DNA of 64,000 nt. Origin: Clostridium sp. CAG:343. Its GTDB lineage: Bacteria; Bacillota; Clostridia; TANB77; CAG-508. Shown one piece after another: positions 25,036-35,856 of this stretch. The DNA lies in NCBI GenBank assembly GCA_000431335.1, contig FR888067.1, positions 114,858 through 178,857 on the forward strand, read 5' to 3'. The translations under genes were made by a program, and so were the position numbers. The notes beneath the pieces are model-generated. The model was not told where the DNA came from and searched no databases. It saw nothing but the letters and a program-made list of their open reading frames with translations. How positions within the stretch are numbered: the first letter of the stretch is position 1; each line of letters starts with the position of its first letter.

Positions 25036-27468
25036 ATGGCCAAAAAAAAGAGAAGATATAAAAAGAAAAAGAAAGCAACTTCAAACTTAGACATAGCAGT
25101 AATAACACTAATTGTACTTAGTGTACTTTTAGCTGTTTTAATTTATACTAAATCAGGAGTAATAGGTGCCAAATTAAATGAAATATTCGGAGGAGTATTG
25201 GGAATTATGCAATATGTACTTCCGATAGGAACTTTTGCTGTTGCTATAAAACTAGCCTCAGAGGGAAGAGAAGGAATAGCACCAAAATTAATACAATATG
25301 GAATTGCTATTATTAGCCTTTCAATTGTGTTTAGTGTATTTCAAATTTCATCAGGAGAATTACAATCTTCAAAAGAACTATCAGAATTAGTAAAAGATGC
25401 TTATTATTTTGGTTCTCAGGGCAAAGGAGGAGGAGCTGTAGGAGCTGTTGCTGCTGTACCACTCGCTAAACTTTTAGGAGATGTAGGAGCAGTTATATTT
25501 TGTATAGGAACAGCAGTTATATTATTAGTATTTACATTTGGAATCAATTTATCAGATATAATTAATCTAATGCTTGATAGAATAGAAGAGAAAAAAGAAG
25601 AAAGATTTGAAAGAAGAGAGCAACTAGCAAAAGAAAGCAAAAAAGAAGAACAAGAAGAGACTCCGGGACAACGAAGAAAGAGACTAAGAGAAGAAAGAAA
25701 AATAAAATCACAACTTGAAAAAATAGACGAAAAAGCACCTATGGACAATCAAATAAAAATAAATTTCGGAGGAAGAATTGTTGATGGAACAGATGAAAAA
25801 AAGGGATTAAAGAAGTATGATCATACTGGTGAAAATTTAGAACCTTTGACAAAACAAAGTAAGAAACAAAAACAAATTAGTCAACAATTAGAACCAGATG
25901 TTATAGATGCAAATCTTTTTAAAGATGTAGAAGAACAAAAAGAAGAAAAGAAAAAAGCAGTATTACAATTAGAACATGCTCAAATAGTAGAAGATGAACA
26001 TTATGAATATCCACCAGTAGAACTTCTAAGTAAACCAAGTAAAAAAACTTTAAAAGGAGGAGCTAAAGCGTTAACAGATACTGCAACAAGACTACAAAAA
26101 ACATTATATAGTTTTGGAGTATCAGCAAAGGTTGAAAATGTATCAGTAGGACCAGCGATTACAAGATATGAATTAAAACCAGCAGAAGGAGTAAGAGTTA
26201 GCAAAATAGCTAATTTAGCAGATGACATAGCGTTAAATTTAGCAGCAGAAACAATAAGAATTGAAGCACCAATCCCAGGAAAACAAGCAGTGGGAATAGA
26301 GGTACCAAATAAGGAAAAAGAAGTAGTACATTTTAGAGAAATATTAGATAGTGATGAATTTAAAGGAAATAAATCAAAATTAACAGTAGGACTAGGAAAA
26401 GATGTAGCAGGAAATGTACAATTAGCAGATATTGCTAAAATGCCACATGTATTAATTGCAGGTTCTACAGGTTCAGGAAAGAGTGTATGTATAAACACAA
26501 TAATAACAAGCATAATTTATAACGCTAAACCAAGTGAAGTGAAATTTGTTATGGTTGATCCAAAAGTAGTTGAATTGTCAGTATATAATGGAATACCACA
26601 TTTATTAATACCAGTTGTAACAGATCCTAGAAAAGCAGCAGGAGCATTAGCATGGGCAGTACAAGAAATGGATGACAGATACAATAAATTTGCAAGCAAA
26701 GGTGTTAGAGATTTAAAAGGATATAATAAAGCAATCGAAAAAGAAAATGAAGCTGGAAAATTACCACAGATAGTAATAATAATTGATGAGCTTGCAGATT
26801 TAATGATGGTAGCAAAGAATGATGTAGAAGATGCAATTTGCCGTTTAGCACAAAAAGCAAGAGCAGCGGGAATGCATTTGGTAATTGCAACGCAAAGACC
26901 ATCTGTTGATGTAATAACAGGATTAATTAAAGCAAATGTACCATCAAGAATAGCATTTGCAGTATCTTCACAAGTAGACTCAAGAACAATATTAGATAGT
27001 GTGGGAGCAGAAAAATTGCTTGGAAAAGGAGACATGTTATTTTTCCCTGCAGGAGCACCAAAGCCATCAAGAGTTCAAGGTGCTTTTGTATCAGATGATG
27101 AGGTGGAAAAAATAGTAGACTTTATCAAATCAAATGGTACAGCAACATACAGTGAAGATATCTTAGAAAGTATTGAAAATGGAAATAAAACAGATAAAGA
27201 AATAGCACAAGAACAAGCAGAAGATGACGACACAGATCCATTTTTAATGGATGCAATTCAAACTGTAGTTGAAACAGGACAAGCATCAACATCTTTTATA
27301 CAAAGAAGATTTAAAGTTGGTTATGCAAGAGCAGGAAGAATTATAGACCAAATGGAAGAAAGAGGGGTTATTTCTGGATACCAAGGAAGTAAACCAAGAG
27401 AAGTTCTTATGACAAAAGAAAGATGGGAAGAACTAAAAATGGGAACATCAGAAGAAAATAGAAATTAA
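25036..27468 (+). CDS. ftsK: FtsK/SpoIIIE DNA translocase
   Basis: About 810 aa. ATG 25036 is preferred, as GGAAGGA is about 9 nt upstream; ATG 25027 would leave no spacing. A very basic start (AKKKRRYKKKKK) precedes about four membrane spans (to residue 180), a charged linker, then the RecA-like motor with Walker A AGSTGSGKS at about 475 and Walker B IIIDELADLMM. The C-terminal gamma winged helix (FKVGYARAGRIIDQMEERG) reads DNA orientation. It pumps chromosome through the septum. Which paralogue it is (FtsK or SpoIIIE) cannot be told. Confidence 0.95.
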   Translation: MAKKKRRYKKKKKATSNLDIAVITLIVLSVLLAVLIYTKSGVIGAKLNEIFGGVLGIMQYVLPIGTFAVAIKLASEGREGIAPKLIQYGIAIISLSIVFSVFQISSGELQSSKELSELVKDAYYFGSQGKGGGAVGAVAAVPLAKLLGDVGAVIFCIGTAVILLVFTFGINLSDIINLMLDRIEEKKEERFERREQLAKESKKEEQEETPGQRRKRLREERKIKSQLEKIDEKAPMDNQIKINFGGRIVDGTDEKKGLKKYDHTGENLEPLTKQSKKQKQISQQLEPDVIDANLFKDVEEQKEEKKKAVLQLEHAQIVEDEHYEYPPVELLSKPSKKTLKGGAKALTDTATRLQKTLYSFGVSAKVENVSVGPAITRYELKPAEGVRVSKIANLADDIALNLAAETIRIEAPIPGKQAVGIEVPNKEKEVVHFREILDSDEFKGNKSKLTVGLGKDVAGNVQLADIAKMPHVLIAGSTGSGKSVCINTIITSIIYNAKPSEVKFVMVDPKVVELSVYNGIPHLLIPVVTDPRKAAGALAWAVQEMDDRYNKFASKGVRDLKGYNKAIEKENEAGKLPQIVIIIDELADLMMVAKNDVEDAICRLAQKARAAGMHLVIATQRPSVDVITGLIKANVPSRIAFAVSSQVDSRTILDSVGAEKLLGKGDMLFFPAGAPKPSRVQGAFVSDDEVEKIVDFIKSNGTATYSEDILESIENGNKTDKEIAQEQAEDDDTDPFLMDAIQTVVETGQASTSFIQRRFKVGYARAGRIIDQMEERGVISGYQGSKPREVLMTKERWEELKMGTSEENRN

Positions 27469-27497
27469 TATAAAATAGGATAGAAAGGAGAAAAAAT

Positions 27498-29082
27498 TTG
27501 CAAAAGAAAAATGACAATTTTTTAGAAAAGATAGTAAAAAAAGATTATAACAATGAATTAGAAGCAATATTAGAAAAAAAATACTTTAATGAAGATGTAA
27601 AAAGTATTCTCCTTAATATATTATACAAAATAGAAACAGCATACAAAGATTACAAAAAAGTAAAACAAGATACAGAAACAAAAGATGAGTATATTGAAAA
27701 AATTATAGACATAATAAAAAATGAATGTGAAGAAATAAAACTAGTAAAGCCATATTCAGAAGAAAGCAAAATAATAGGGAATAAGACATTTTTAGTAGAA
27801 AAAAATAAGAAAAGAATTATATGCTACAATGTAGAAAGAAAATTATTATATTGCATATCAAAAATAAGTAAGCAAGAAGAAATAGTAAAAAATAATTATT
27901 TTCTGGTTAATAAAACATTATCAAATTTAATTAATACAGGAAATAACATTAATACGGTAGAACCATTAAGAGATTTTAATGGATATTCATGGACAACAAT
28001 TCCAAGAGAAATAGAAAGTATAGAACATAACTTAATTTACCAAAATTTAATTATTTTAGTTGGAAATAAATTTTTAAACAATTGGATTTATAACAAGGAA
28101 TTTGTTATGGATTATATGGAACTATTTAGAGAAAAAATGGAAGAAATTTATTCGAAAAAAGTTGCAAAAGATATAATTGAAAATTTAGAAAAAATATCTA
28201 TTTTGCTAGAAGTAAAATTTGATGCAAAAAGTAAGAAAGAATTTTTAACGATAAAAAGTGAAATAGAGAAAAAAATAGGTGAATTAGAAGACAATAAAAA
28301 ATTTGTAGAGAGCATAACATTAAAAAAGAAAAGGTTAACAAATGAAATAAAGAAAATAGACGAAACAATAAATGATAAAAATATGATACAAGAAGAATAT
28401 AATAATAGAAATGAAAAATTGCCATTAAAAGAGAAAATCTTTAGTATAAGAATTTTATCGAAAATAATGACAGAAGAAAGAGAAGAGAAGATAGAAGAAT
28501 TAGAAAAACTAAATGAATTATTAAATCCTCAAAAATTTGTTAAGCATAAACAAGAATTAGAAAAAAAAGAAAAGGTTTTAAAAATATTAGAAAGCAAAAA
28601 TATTCAAAGTGATATTGAAAAACTAAAATTAAAATTACAAAAAATATTTTTACAATGTGTAGAAAATAAAATAGAAAAAGCACGGAAGTAAGCAAGAAAT
28701 TATAAAGATAATATATCAATTCAGGTATTATTCGATGTTACCATATAATCATGAAAAAACGATATATGAAACAGAAGAATTATCAGAACAATTAAAAAGA
28801 ACAACAAAAAAATTATTATTAAAAGCACATAAATTAAAAGCAATTGAAAAATTTTCGAAAAATGAAGATATAAATTATGAATTATTAAAAAATCTATTCA
28901 GAGTAAGAAGTATTAATTTAGAAGAAATTTCTGTTAAAGTTTTGAAAGAAAAAGATAAATTTTTTGTACAAATATTTGACGAAAATAGTTTAGAGGAAAA
29001 ATATGAATTAAAAAATAGTCAAAATATTAGTAAAAGAGATTTAGAAGTTAGATTAAATAAAAAGGTGAAAATTTTTTGCTAA
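27498..29082 (+). CDS. Unrecognised coiled-coil protein, split by a +1 shift at CGG
   Basis: TTG start at 27498 with GGAG upstream. The first 395 codons give a Lys/Glu/Asn-rich helical protein with coiled coil at about 265-395. CGG at 28683-28685 is followed by a stop two codons on. Skipping the C reads GGA AGT AAG CAA GAA and remains open through 132 more residues (QEIIKIIYQFRYYSMLPYNH and on) to TAA 29082, joining what looks like a separate 115-aa ORF (28735-29082) into one protein of about 527 residues. No enzyme motif, signal peptide or membrane span is visible. It lies just after ftsK and may be cotranscribed. Confidence 0.65.
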
Positions 29083-29147
29083 TAATAAATAAAAACAAAT
29101 TAAAATATATATGTAATTTATTAAAATGGAAAGGATGAAAGTAAAGT

Positions 29148-30791
29148 ATGAAAATAACTTTTTTAGGAGCAACAAAAACTGTTACAGGTTCAAACTTTTT
29201 AGTTGAAGCGGCAGGAAAGAGATTTTTAGTGGATTGTGGAATGTGGCAAGGAAATGCAGAATTAGAAATGCAGAATGCAGAAGAATTTGAATTTGATCCA
29301 AATCAAATTGATTTTATGCTATTAACACATGCACATATTGACCACTCAGGAAGAATTCCAAAATTATATAATGAAGGATTTAGAAATAAAATATATGCAC
29401 ATAAAGCAACATGTGATTTATGTACTTTAATGTTACCAGACAGCGGACATATTCAAGAAATGGAAATTGAATGGAAAAATAAAAAAAGAAAAAGAAAAGG
29501 AGAAAAAGAAGTACCACCACTATATACAGCAGAAGAAGCAGCAAGATGTTTAGAAATATTTGAACCAATACAATATGATGAAATTATTGAAATAACACCA
29601 GAAATTCATGTTAGATTTAATGATGCTGGACATATGTTAGGGTCTAGTATAATAGAATTATGGGTAAAAGAAGATGGAAAAGAAACAAAAACAGTATTTA
29701 CAGGGGACTTAGGAAATAATGATATTCCACTATTAGATTCTCCAACAATGATTGAAGATACAGATTATTTAGTAATGGAATCAACATATGGAAGTAGATT
29801 ACACTTAAGAAATGATGAAAAAGCAGAAATGTTTTTAAATATAGTTTCAGAAACATTGGACAATGGAGGAACAGTTGTAATACCATCTTTTGCAGTAGGA
29901 AGAACACAAGAAATTTTATATGAACTTAATAAATTAAAAGATATTATAAAAGACGAAGAATTTAAAAGAAAATATAGAACTTTAATGAGGTCAGATGTAT
30001 ATGTAGATAGTCCTTTAGCAATATCTGCAACAGAAGTATTTAAAGAAAATATGAATTTATTTGAACCAGAAGTAAAAGCAGAAATCATGAAGGGTGATAA
30101 TCCATTAGAATTTCCAGGGTTAAAATTCACAAGAACAGCAGATGAATCTAAAGCATTAAACGAAGATTTACACCCAAGTATTATAATATCTGCAAGCGGA
30201 ATGTGTGAAGTAGGAAGAATAAAACATCATCTAAAACACAATTTATGGAATCCAAAATCAACAATTCTTTTTGTTGGATATCAAGCACCAGGTACATTAG
30301 GATATAACATTGTTAATGGAGCAAAAAAAGTAAAAATATTTGGAGAAGAAATTGCTGTAAATGCTAGAGTGGAATATATTGAAGGGTATTCAGGACATGC
30401 AGATCAAGAAGGATTAATGAATTTCATTTATTCATTTATTAGCAAACCAAAACATATCTTTTTGGTACATGGAGAAGCAGAATCACAAGAAATATTTAAG
30501 GAAAAAGTTGAAAGTGAAACAGGAATACCAGTTACAATTCCAGAATTTGGTGAGACATATGATGTTAAAGAACAAATTGAAATGACACATAAAATAGAAA
30601 GAAAAGTTTCAAAAACAATAAAATCTGAAATTATAGAGAGACTAGAAAAATTGAAATCAGAAATGAATGATATGGATCAATATGTAAGACAGGATGTTAA
30701 TAATGAAAATTTAAGAGATGAAGACATTTTTAGAATTAATGAGAAAATTAAAGATTTAGAAAAACAAATTTTAAATGTTATTGAAGGGTAA
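29148..30791 (+). CDS. Metallo-beta-lactamase/beta-CASP RNase-like hydrolase
   Basis: 547 aa. Metal site HAHIDH at 61-66, later DAGHMLGSS and VFTGDLGNND; beta-CASP features include MESTYGSRLH, VVIPSFAVGRTQEILYEL, SASGMCEVGRI and the final GYSGHADQ plus FLVHGE. This is the CPSF-like RNA nuclease type; a helical C-terminal extension of about 80 residues is extra. Expected role: RNA processing or decay in the cytoplasm; substrate not known. It shares one base with the following gene (TAATG), so they are coupled. Confidence 0.9.
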   Translation: MKITFLGATKTVTGSNFLVEAAGKRFLVDCGMWQGNAELEMQNAEEFEFDPNQIDFMLLTHAHIDHSGRIPKLYNEGFRNKIYAHKATCDLCTLMLPDSGHIQEMEIEWKNKKRKRKGEKEVPPLYTAEEAARCLEIFEPIQYDEIIEITPEIHVRFNDAGHMLGSSIIELWVKEDGKETKTVFTGDLGNNDIPLLDSPTMIEDTDYLVMESTYGSRLHLRNDEKAEMFLNIVSETLDNGGTVVIPSFAVGRTQEILYELNKLKDIIKDEEFKRKYRTLMRSDVYVDSPLAISATEVFKENMNLFEPEVKAEIMKGDNPLEFPGLKFTRTADESKALNEDLHPSIIISASGMCEVGRIKHHLKHNLWNPKSTILFVGYQAPGTLGYNIVNGAKKVKIFGEEIAVNARVEYIEGYSGHADQEGLMNFIYSFISKPKHIFLVHGEAESQEIFKEKVESETGIPVTIPEFGETYDVKEQIEMTHKIERKVSKTIKSEIIERLEKLKSEMNDMDQYVRQDVNNENLRDEDIFRINEKIKDLEKQILNVIEG

Positions 30792-32779
30792 TGGTAAAAG
30801 AAAAAATGGAAAACAAATATTTAAATGAAGCAATAATAGGAAATAAAAACATGATAGCAACTTTTACAAGTAAAGGAGAGTTGCAAAGACTATATTTTCC
30901 AAGTAAAGATAATAAACAATATATAAACTTTTTTCATACAGGAGTGAAAATTAATAACTCAGATTTAATATATTTACAAAATGATATAAATAATGTATAT
31001 AAGCAATATTATGATACAGACACAAATGTATTAAATACAGAAATAACGAACACGTATTTTAACTTAAAAATAGTACAAACAGATTTTATAATGATAAAAG
31101 AAAATGTATTAGTAAAGAAATATATTTTTTTAAATGATGGAAAAATAGACTTAGACACAAAATTTTATATACATTCTGAATTATTATCAGATCAAAATAA
31201 TCAAGTAGGATGCAAAATAGTTGATGGAGGAATGATGCAATATGCACATGATTTTTCAGTATCAACATTTGCAAAAGAACATAAGCTTTGCTCACATCAA
31301 ATCAATGGTAGCAAAGAAACAATAAAAAGAGGAGAAATACAAGACAAAGATTATATTGGAATGTCAAAAGATTCTAGTATTAGTTATGATTTAGGAATTA
31401 TAAAACCACAAGAAAAGAAAATTTTAGAAATTTGTATATTAATTGATGAAAATAGAAATTTATCAGATATGGAAGATGAAATTGATAGAGTAACAAAAAT
31501 AGATTTAGATAAAGAATATACAAGTACAAAATCATATTGGAGAAAATATGTTAAAGCACATAATTCATTAGGATTAAAAGAAGCTAAAAACAGTTATGAA
31601 GAAAGAATTTTGGAGATTTACAAAAGAAGTATATTATTATTTCCACTTTTAGCTAATCAGGAAACAGGTGGAATAATTGCATCTCCTGAAATTGATGAAA
31701 ATTTCACAAAATGTGGAAGATATGCATATTGCTGGCCAAGAGATGCTGTGTTTATAACAAAAGCGATGGACATTTTAAATATGGAAAAAGAAACAGAAAA
31801 ATTCTATAAAGTATTTTGCAAAAAAACACAAAGCAAAAATGGAATGTGGGAACAAAGATTTTACACAGATGGAAAATTAGCTCCTTGTTGGGGATATCAA
31901 ATAGATGAAACGGCTAGTGTAGTATATGGAGTTTATGAACATTATAAATACACAAAATCTGAGAAATTTTTAAAAGATAATCTAAAAATGTGTGAAAAGG
32001 CAATAGATTTTTTAAAGAAATATTTAAAAGACTGGTTAAACATCGAAGGAACAGAAGAAAGAGATAAAGATAAAGTGCAGGAAGAGATAGAAAATAGTGT
32101 AAATAGACAAGGACACAAATATCATATTAGCTATGATTTATGGGAAATGAATGAAGGAATTCATTTATATTCATTAGCAAGTATCTATTCAGCATTTGAT
32201 AGTATATTAAATATATATAAAGCACTTGGAAAAAATGTATCTGAGTTTGAAAATAATAGATTAAAAGAAGAAAAAATACAAAAGAATAAAAGAACAATTG
32301 AAAATTTACAAACACAATTAAAAAAATATATTAATGAAAATTTATATGATGAAGAAAAGAAGTCTTATGTAAGAAATACAGAAGATAGAAAAATGGATAT
32401 AAGTATATTAGGAGCTATTACTCCATTTAATATGTTTAAACCAAAAGAAAAGAAAATTAGAAATACAGTAGAAAGAATAAATATGTCATTAAGAACATAT
32501 ACAGGTGGATATCAAAGATTTGAACAAGATAATTATATGAATGGAAATCCATGGCCAATTGCAAATCTTTGGATGACATTATATTATTTAGAAACAGGAG
32601 AAAAGAAAAAAGCAAAAGAAACATTTGATTTTGTAGTTAAAACGGCGGGAAAGCATTATTTGCTAGGAGAGCAAGTTGATAATTCAACTTTAAAACCTAA
32701 TTGGGTTATTGGATTAGGTTGGTCACATGCAATGTTTATTATAGTATTAGAAAAATTATATAAAAATAATTTGAAATAA
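30791..32779 (+). CDS. Glycoside hydrolase family 15 (glucoamylase-like) protein
   Basis: 662 aa, cytoplasmic (no signal peptide). The N-terminal beta-sandwich domain covers about 1-260; the (alpha/alpha)6 barrel contains YCWPRDA at about 313, NGMWEQRFYTDGK, GYQIDETASVVYG, the glutamate-bearing DLWEMNEGIH and YTGGYQRFEQDNYMNGNPWPIANLW. This matches GH15 enzymes that release glucose from alpha-glucans or trehalose-like substrates. It is coupled to the beta-CASP gene and lies just upstream of a glycolytic gene set. Confidence 0.88.
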   Translation: MVKEKMENKYLNEAIIGNKNMIATFTSKGELQRLYFPSKDNKQYINFFHTGVKINNSDLIYLQNDINNVYKQYYDTDTNVLNTEITNTYFNLKIVQTDFIMIKENVLVKKYIFLNDGKIDLDTKFYIHSELLSDQNNQVGCKIVDGGMMQYAHDFSVSTFAKEHKLCSHQINGSKETIKRGEIQDKDYIGMSKDSSISYDLGIIKPQEKKILEICILIDENRNLSDMEDEIDRVTKIDLDKEYTSTKSYWRKYVKAHNSLGLKEAKNSYEERILEIYKRSILLFPLLANQETGGIIASPEIDENFTKCGRYAYCWPRDAVFITKAMDILNMEKETEKFYKVFCKKTQSKNGMWEQRFYTDGKLAPCWGYQIDETASVVYGVYEHYKYTKSEKFLKDNLKMCEKAIDFLKKYLKDWLNIEGTEERDKDKVQEEIENSVNRQGHKYHISYDLWEMNEGIHLYSLASIYSAFDSILNIYKALGKNVSEFENNRLKEEKIQKNKRTIENLQTQLKKYINENLYDEEKKSYVRNTEDRKMDISILGAITPFNMFKPKEKKIRNTVERINMSLRTYTGGYQRFEQDNYMNGNPWPIANLWMTLYYLETGEKKKAKETFDFVVKTAGKHYLLGEQVDNSTLKPNWVIGLGWSHAMFIIVLEKLYKNNLK

Positions 32780-32888
32780 CACTTGAAAAGTACTTTTTTT
32801 TGGTATAGAATTGAATTGCCATAGAAATATTGGCAATAATATAAAAAAGCAAATTAGAGAGTGCTTTAAATCAAAAGGAGGAAAAAAT

Positions 32889-33905
32889 ATGTCAGTAAAA
32901 GTAGCCATTAATGGTTTTGGACGTATAGGACGTCTAGCATTTAGACAAATGTTTGGAGCAGAAGGATATGAGGTTGTTGCAATAAACGATTTAACAAGTC
33001 CTAAAATGTTAGCTCATTTATTAAAATATGATTCAGCTCAAGGAAGATATGAAAAAGCTGATACAGTTGTTGCAGGAGAAGATTCTATAACTGTAGATGG
33101 AAAAACTATAAAAATATATGCAGAAAAAGATGCAGCAAATTTACCATGGGGAGAAATAGGTGTAGATGTAGTATTAGAATGTACAGGATTCTATACATCT
33201 AAAGATAAAGCTCAAGCTCATATAGATGCAGGAGCAAAAAAAGTTGTTATATCAGCACCAGCTGGAAATGACTTACCAACAATTGTTTATGGAGTAAATG
33301 AAAAAGTATTAAGCCCAGAAGATAAAATTATATCAGCAGCATCTTGTACAACAAACTGCTTAGCTCCAATGGCAAAAGCATTAAATGATTATGCTCCTAT
33401 TCAATCAGGAATAATGACAACAGTTCATGCTTATACAGGAGATCAAATGCTTTTAGATGGACCACATAGAAAAGGAAACTTAAGAAGAGCAAGAGCAGCA
33501 GCTGTAAATATTGTACCAAATTCAACAGGTGCAGCAAAAGCAATAGGATTAGTAATACCAGAATTAAATGGAAAATTAATAGGTTCTGCACAAAGAGTTC
33601 CAGTTCCAACAGGATCAACAACTATATTAGTAGCTGTTGTAAAAGGAAATGATATCACTGAAGAAGCTATAAACAAAGCAATGAAAGCACAATCAAGTGA
33701 ATCATTTGGATATACAGATGAAGAATTAGTTTCTTCAGACGTAATAGGAATGAGATATGGTTCTTTATTTGATAGCACACAAACAATGGTAACAAAAATA
33801 GAAGAAGGATTATACCAAGTTCAAGTTGTTTCATGGTATGATAATGAAAATTCTTACACAAGCCAAATGGTAAGAACAATAAAATATTTTGCAGAATTAG
33901 GATAA
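32889..33905 (+). CDS. gap: Glyceraldehyde-3-phosphate dehydrogenase
   Basis: 338 aa from ATG 32889, which has AAAGGAGG at proper distance and starts [18 protein letters not shown]; the upstream in-frame start is not credible. NAD-binding GFGRIGR, catalytic cysteine in [12 protein letters not shown] at about 153, and [16 protein letters not shown] follow. It oxidises glyceraldehyde 3-phosphate to 1,3-bisphosphoglycerate. It has its own terminator and is separated from pgk by a small prepilin-like gene. The Asp usual in NAD-preferring enzymes is present (INDLTS). Confidence 0.97.
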   Translation: MSVKVAINGFGRIGRLAFRQMFGAEGYEVVAINDLTSPKMLAHLLKYDSAQGRYEKADTVVAGEDSITVDGKTIKIYAEKDAANLPWGEIGVDVVLECTGFYTSKDKAQAHIDAGAKKVVISAPAGNDLPTIVYGVNEKVLSPEDKIISAASCTTNCLAPMAKALNDYAPIQSGIMTTVHAYTGDQMLLDGPHRKGNLRRARAAAVNIVPNSTGAAKAIGLVIPELNGKLIGSAQRVPVPTGSTTILVAVVKGNDITEEAINKAMKAQSSESFGYTDEELVSSDVIGMRYGSLFDSTQTMVTKIEEGLYQVQVVSWYDNENSYTSQMVRTIKYFAELG

Positions 33906-33936
33906 GATTTTTTGTTAATAAAAAAATATATAAATT

Positions 33937-33967
33937 AAAAAGAATACTTGTAAGAGTATTCTTTTTT
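33937..33967 (+). terminator. Terminator after gap
   Basis: AAAAAGAATACT and AGTATTCTTTTTT form an inverted repeat with a 6-nt loop ending in six Ts. Confidence 0.85.
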
Positions 33968-34004
33968 GTATATAATAAAGAAGTAAAAAACAAAGGAGGA
34001 ATTT

Positions 34005-34346
34005 ATGAAAAGTAAAGAAAGAGGTGTAACTTTAATTGCATTAGTAGTTACAATTGTGGTGTTATTAATATTGGCATCAATAGGAATAGGTGCAATTACT
34101 AGTGATAATGGAGTTATAAAACAAAGTAATGAAACTAAACAAAGAGCAGAAAGAGAAAGCATAATTGAAAAAATAGAAGCGGATTTATATACTGAAAAAA
34201 CAAAGACAGAAAAAACACCTTCAAAGAACGATTTAAAAGAACTTATAAAAGAAAAAGATTTTGGAACAGTTAATGAAGATGATAGTTTTACTAGTAAAAT
34301 TGGAAATTATAAAATAGAATTTGAAGAAATAGAAGGTTGGGAATAG
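34005..34346 (+). CDS. Small prepilin-like protein
   Basis: 113 aa. RBS AAAGGAGG before ATG 34005. KERGVTLIALVVTIVVLLILAS is a prepilin-type leader and helix closely similar to that of the DGR target at 9425 (KGITLIALVITIIVLLILA). The rest is a short charged domain ending KIEFEEIEGWE. It could be a minor pseudopilin-like membrane protein processed by a prepilin peptidase. No pilus assembly gene is close; it stands alone between gap and pgk, bounded by terminators. Confidence 0.75.
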   Translation: MKSKERGVTLIALVVTIVVLLILASIGIGAITSDNGVIKQSNETKQRAERESIIEKIEADLYTEKTKTEKTPSKNDLKELIKEKDFGTVNEDDSFTSKIGNYKIEFEEIEGWE

Positions 34347-34475
34347 TAAAAGATTTTATGCCAATATTAGACTAAAATAATACATATGTTTATATAACAA
34401 ATTAGAGAAAAAACATTACTATAATCAAAGAACAGGTGAATTTTTATATGGTGAATAATATTAAAATAAAATAAG

Positions 34476-34503
34476 AAAGAACACTTGAAAAGTGTTCTTT
34501 TTT
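34476..34503 (+). terminator. Terminator before pgk
   Basis: AAAGAACACTT pairs with AAGTGTTCTTT around GAA, followed by a T-run. The 238 bp between the prepilin-like gene and pgk hold nothing else I can name. Confidence 0.85.
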
Positions 34504-34584
34504 GATATAAAATAGAAATGTCTTAATAAAATAGTAAAAACAGGTAAATACTAGGAAAAGACAAATAAAAGGAGGAATTATAAA

Positions 34585-35769
34585 ATGAGTAAAAAAACAA
34601 TAAAAGACATCGATTTAAAAGGTAAAAAAGTATTAGTTCGTTGTGACTTTAATGTGCCAATGGACGAAGAAAGGAATATTACAGATAATACAAGAATAGT
34701 AGCAGCATTACCAACAATAAAATATTTATTAGAAAATAACTGTGCAATTATATTATGCTCTCACTTAGGAAGACCAAAGGGAGAATTTAAGCCAGAATTT
34801 TCATTAGAACCAGTATCAAAAGAACTATCAAAATTATTAGACAAAGAAGTAATAATGGCAAAAGACGTAATAGGAGAAGATGCAAAACAAAAAGCTGAAA
34901 ACTTAAAACCAGGTCAAATAATGTTATTAGAAAATGTAAGATTTCATAGAGAAGAAACAGATAATAACCCAGAATTTGCAAAACAATTAGCAAGCATGGC
35001 AGAAATATATGTAAATGATGCTTTTGGAGCAGCACATAGAGCACATGCTTCAACAGCAGGAGTAGCAGAATATTTGCCAGCTGTATCAGGATTCTTAATT
35101 GAAAAAGAACTTAAATTTTTAGGAAAAGCATTAAACAATCCAGAAAGACCATTTGTAGCAATATTAGGTGGAGCTAAAGTATCAGATAAAATAGGAGTAA
35201 TAGACAGTTTACTTGAAAAAGTAGACACATTAATAATTGGTGGAGGAATGGCATATACATTCTTTAAAGCACAAGGATATGAAGTAGGAAATTCATTATG
35301 CGAATTAGACAAACTAGATTTAGCAAGAGAAGCTATGGAAAAAGCAAAAAATAAAGGAGTAAAATTAATACTTCCAGTAGACACAAAAGTAGGAAAAGAA
35401 TTCAAACCAGATACAGAAAGCAAAACAGTAGCGTGGACAGAAATTCCAGCAGACTGGGAAGGATTTGACATTGGAGAAAAAACAATTGAAATCTTCTCAG
35501 AAGAAATAAGAAAAGCAAAAACAGTAGTATGGAATGGACCAGTAGGATTATTTGAATTCGATCAATTCGCAATAGGAACAAATGCAATAGCAAAAGTATT
35601 ATCTGAAATAGATGCAACAACAATAATTGGAGGAGGAGACTCAGCAGCAGCAGTTAAAAAAGCAGGATTGCAAGACAAAATGACACACATATCAACAGGA
35701 GGAGGAGCATCACTAGAATTCTTAGAAGGAAAAAAATTACCAGGAATTGAATGTCTACTAGACAAATAG
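34585..35769 (+). CDS. pgk: Phosphoglycerate kinase
   Basis: 394 aa. [50 protein letters not shown], and the C-terminal GGGDSAAA and [13 protein letters not shown] identify the family; length is standard. It transfers phosphate from 1,3-bisphosphoglycerate to ADP. AAAGGAGG is before ATG 34585. It heads pgk-tpiA-gpmI. A palindromic repeat of the GACCTGTCCCC family begins at its stop codon. Confidence 0.97.
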   Translation: MSKKTIKDIDLKGKKVLVRCDFNVPMDEERNITDNTRIVAALPTIKYLLENNCAIILCSHLGRPKGEFKPEFSLEPVSKELSKLLDKEVIMAKDVIGEDAKQKAENLKPGQIMLLENVRFHREETDNNPEFAKQLASMAEIYVNDAFGAAHRAHASTAGVAEYLPAVSGFLIEKELKFLGKALNNPERPFVAILGGAKVSDKIGVIDSLLEKVDTLIIGGGMAYTFFKAQGYEVGNSLCELDKLDLAREAMEKAKNKGVKLILPVDTKVGKEFKPDTESKTVAWTEIPADWEGFDIGEKTIEIFSEEIRKAKTVVWNGPVGLFEFDQFAIGTNAIAKVLSEIDATTIIGGGDSAAAVKKAGLQDKMTHISTGGGASLEFLEGKKLPGIECLLDK

Positions 35770-35804
35770 GACACAGGGCACAGGGGACAGGTCTTTAGTG
35801 TCCC
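35769..35804. repeat. Palindromic dispersed repeat, copy 1
   Basis: GGACAC...GTGTCC bounds a 36-bp element containing GGGGACAGGTCTTTAG, the inverse orientation of copies at 42908 and 49488. It lies directly after the pgk stop codon, within the pgk-tpiA gap. Confidence 0.75.
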
Positions 35805-35856
35805 ATATATTTGTCGAAAATATAGAGTATTTAAATTATATAGGAGGTATTTATGT

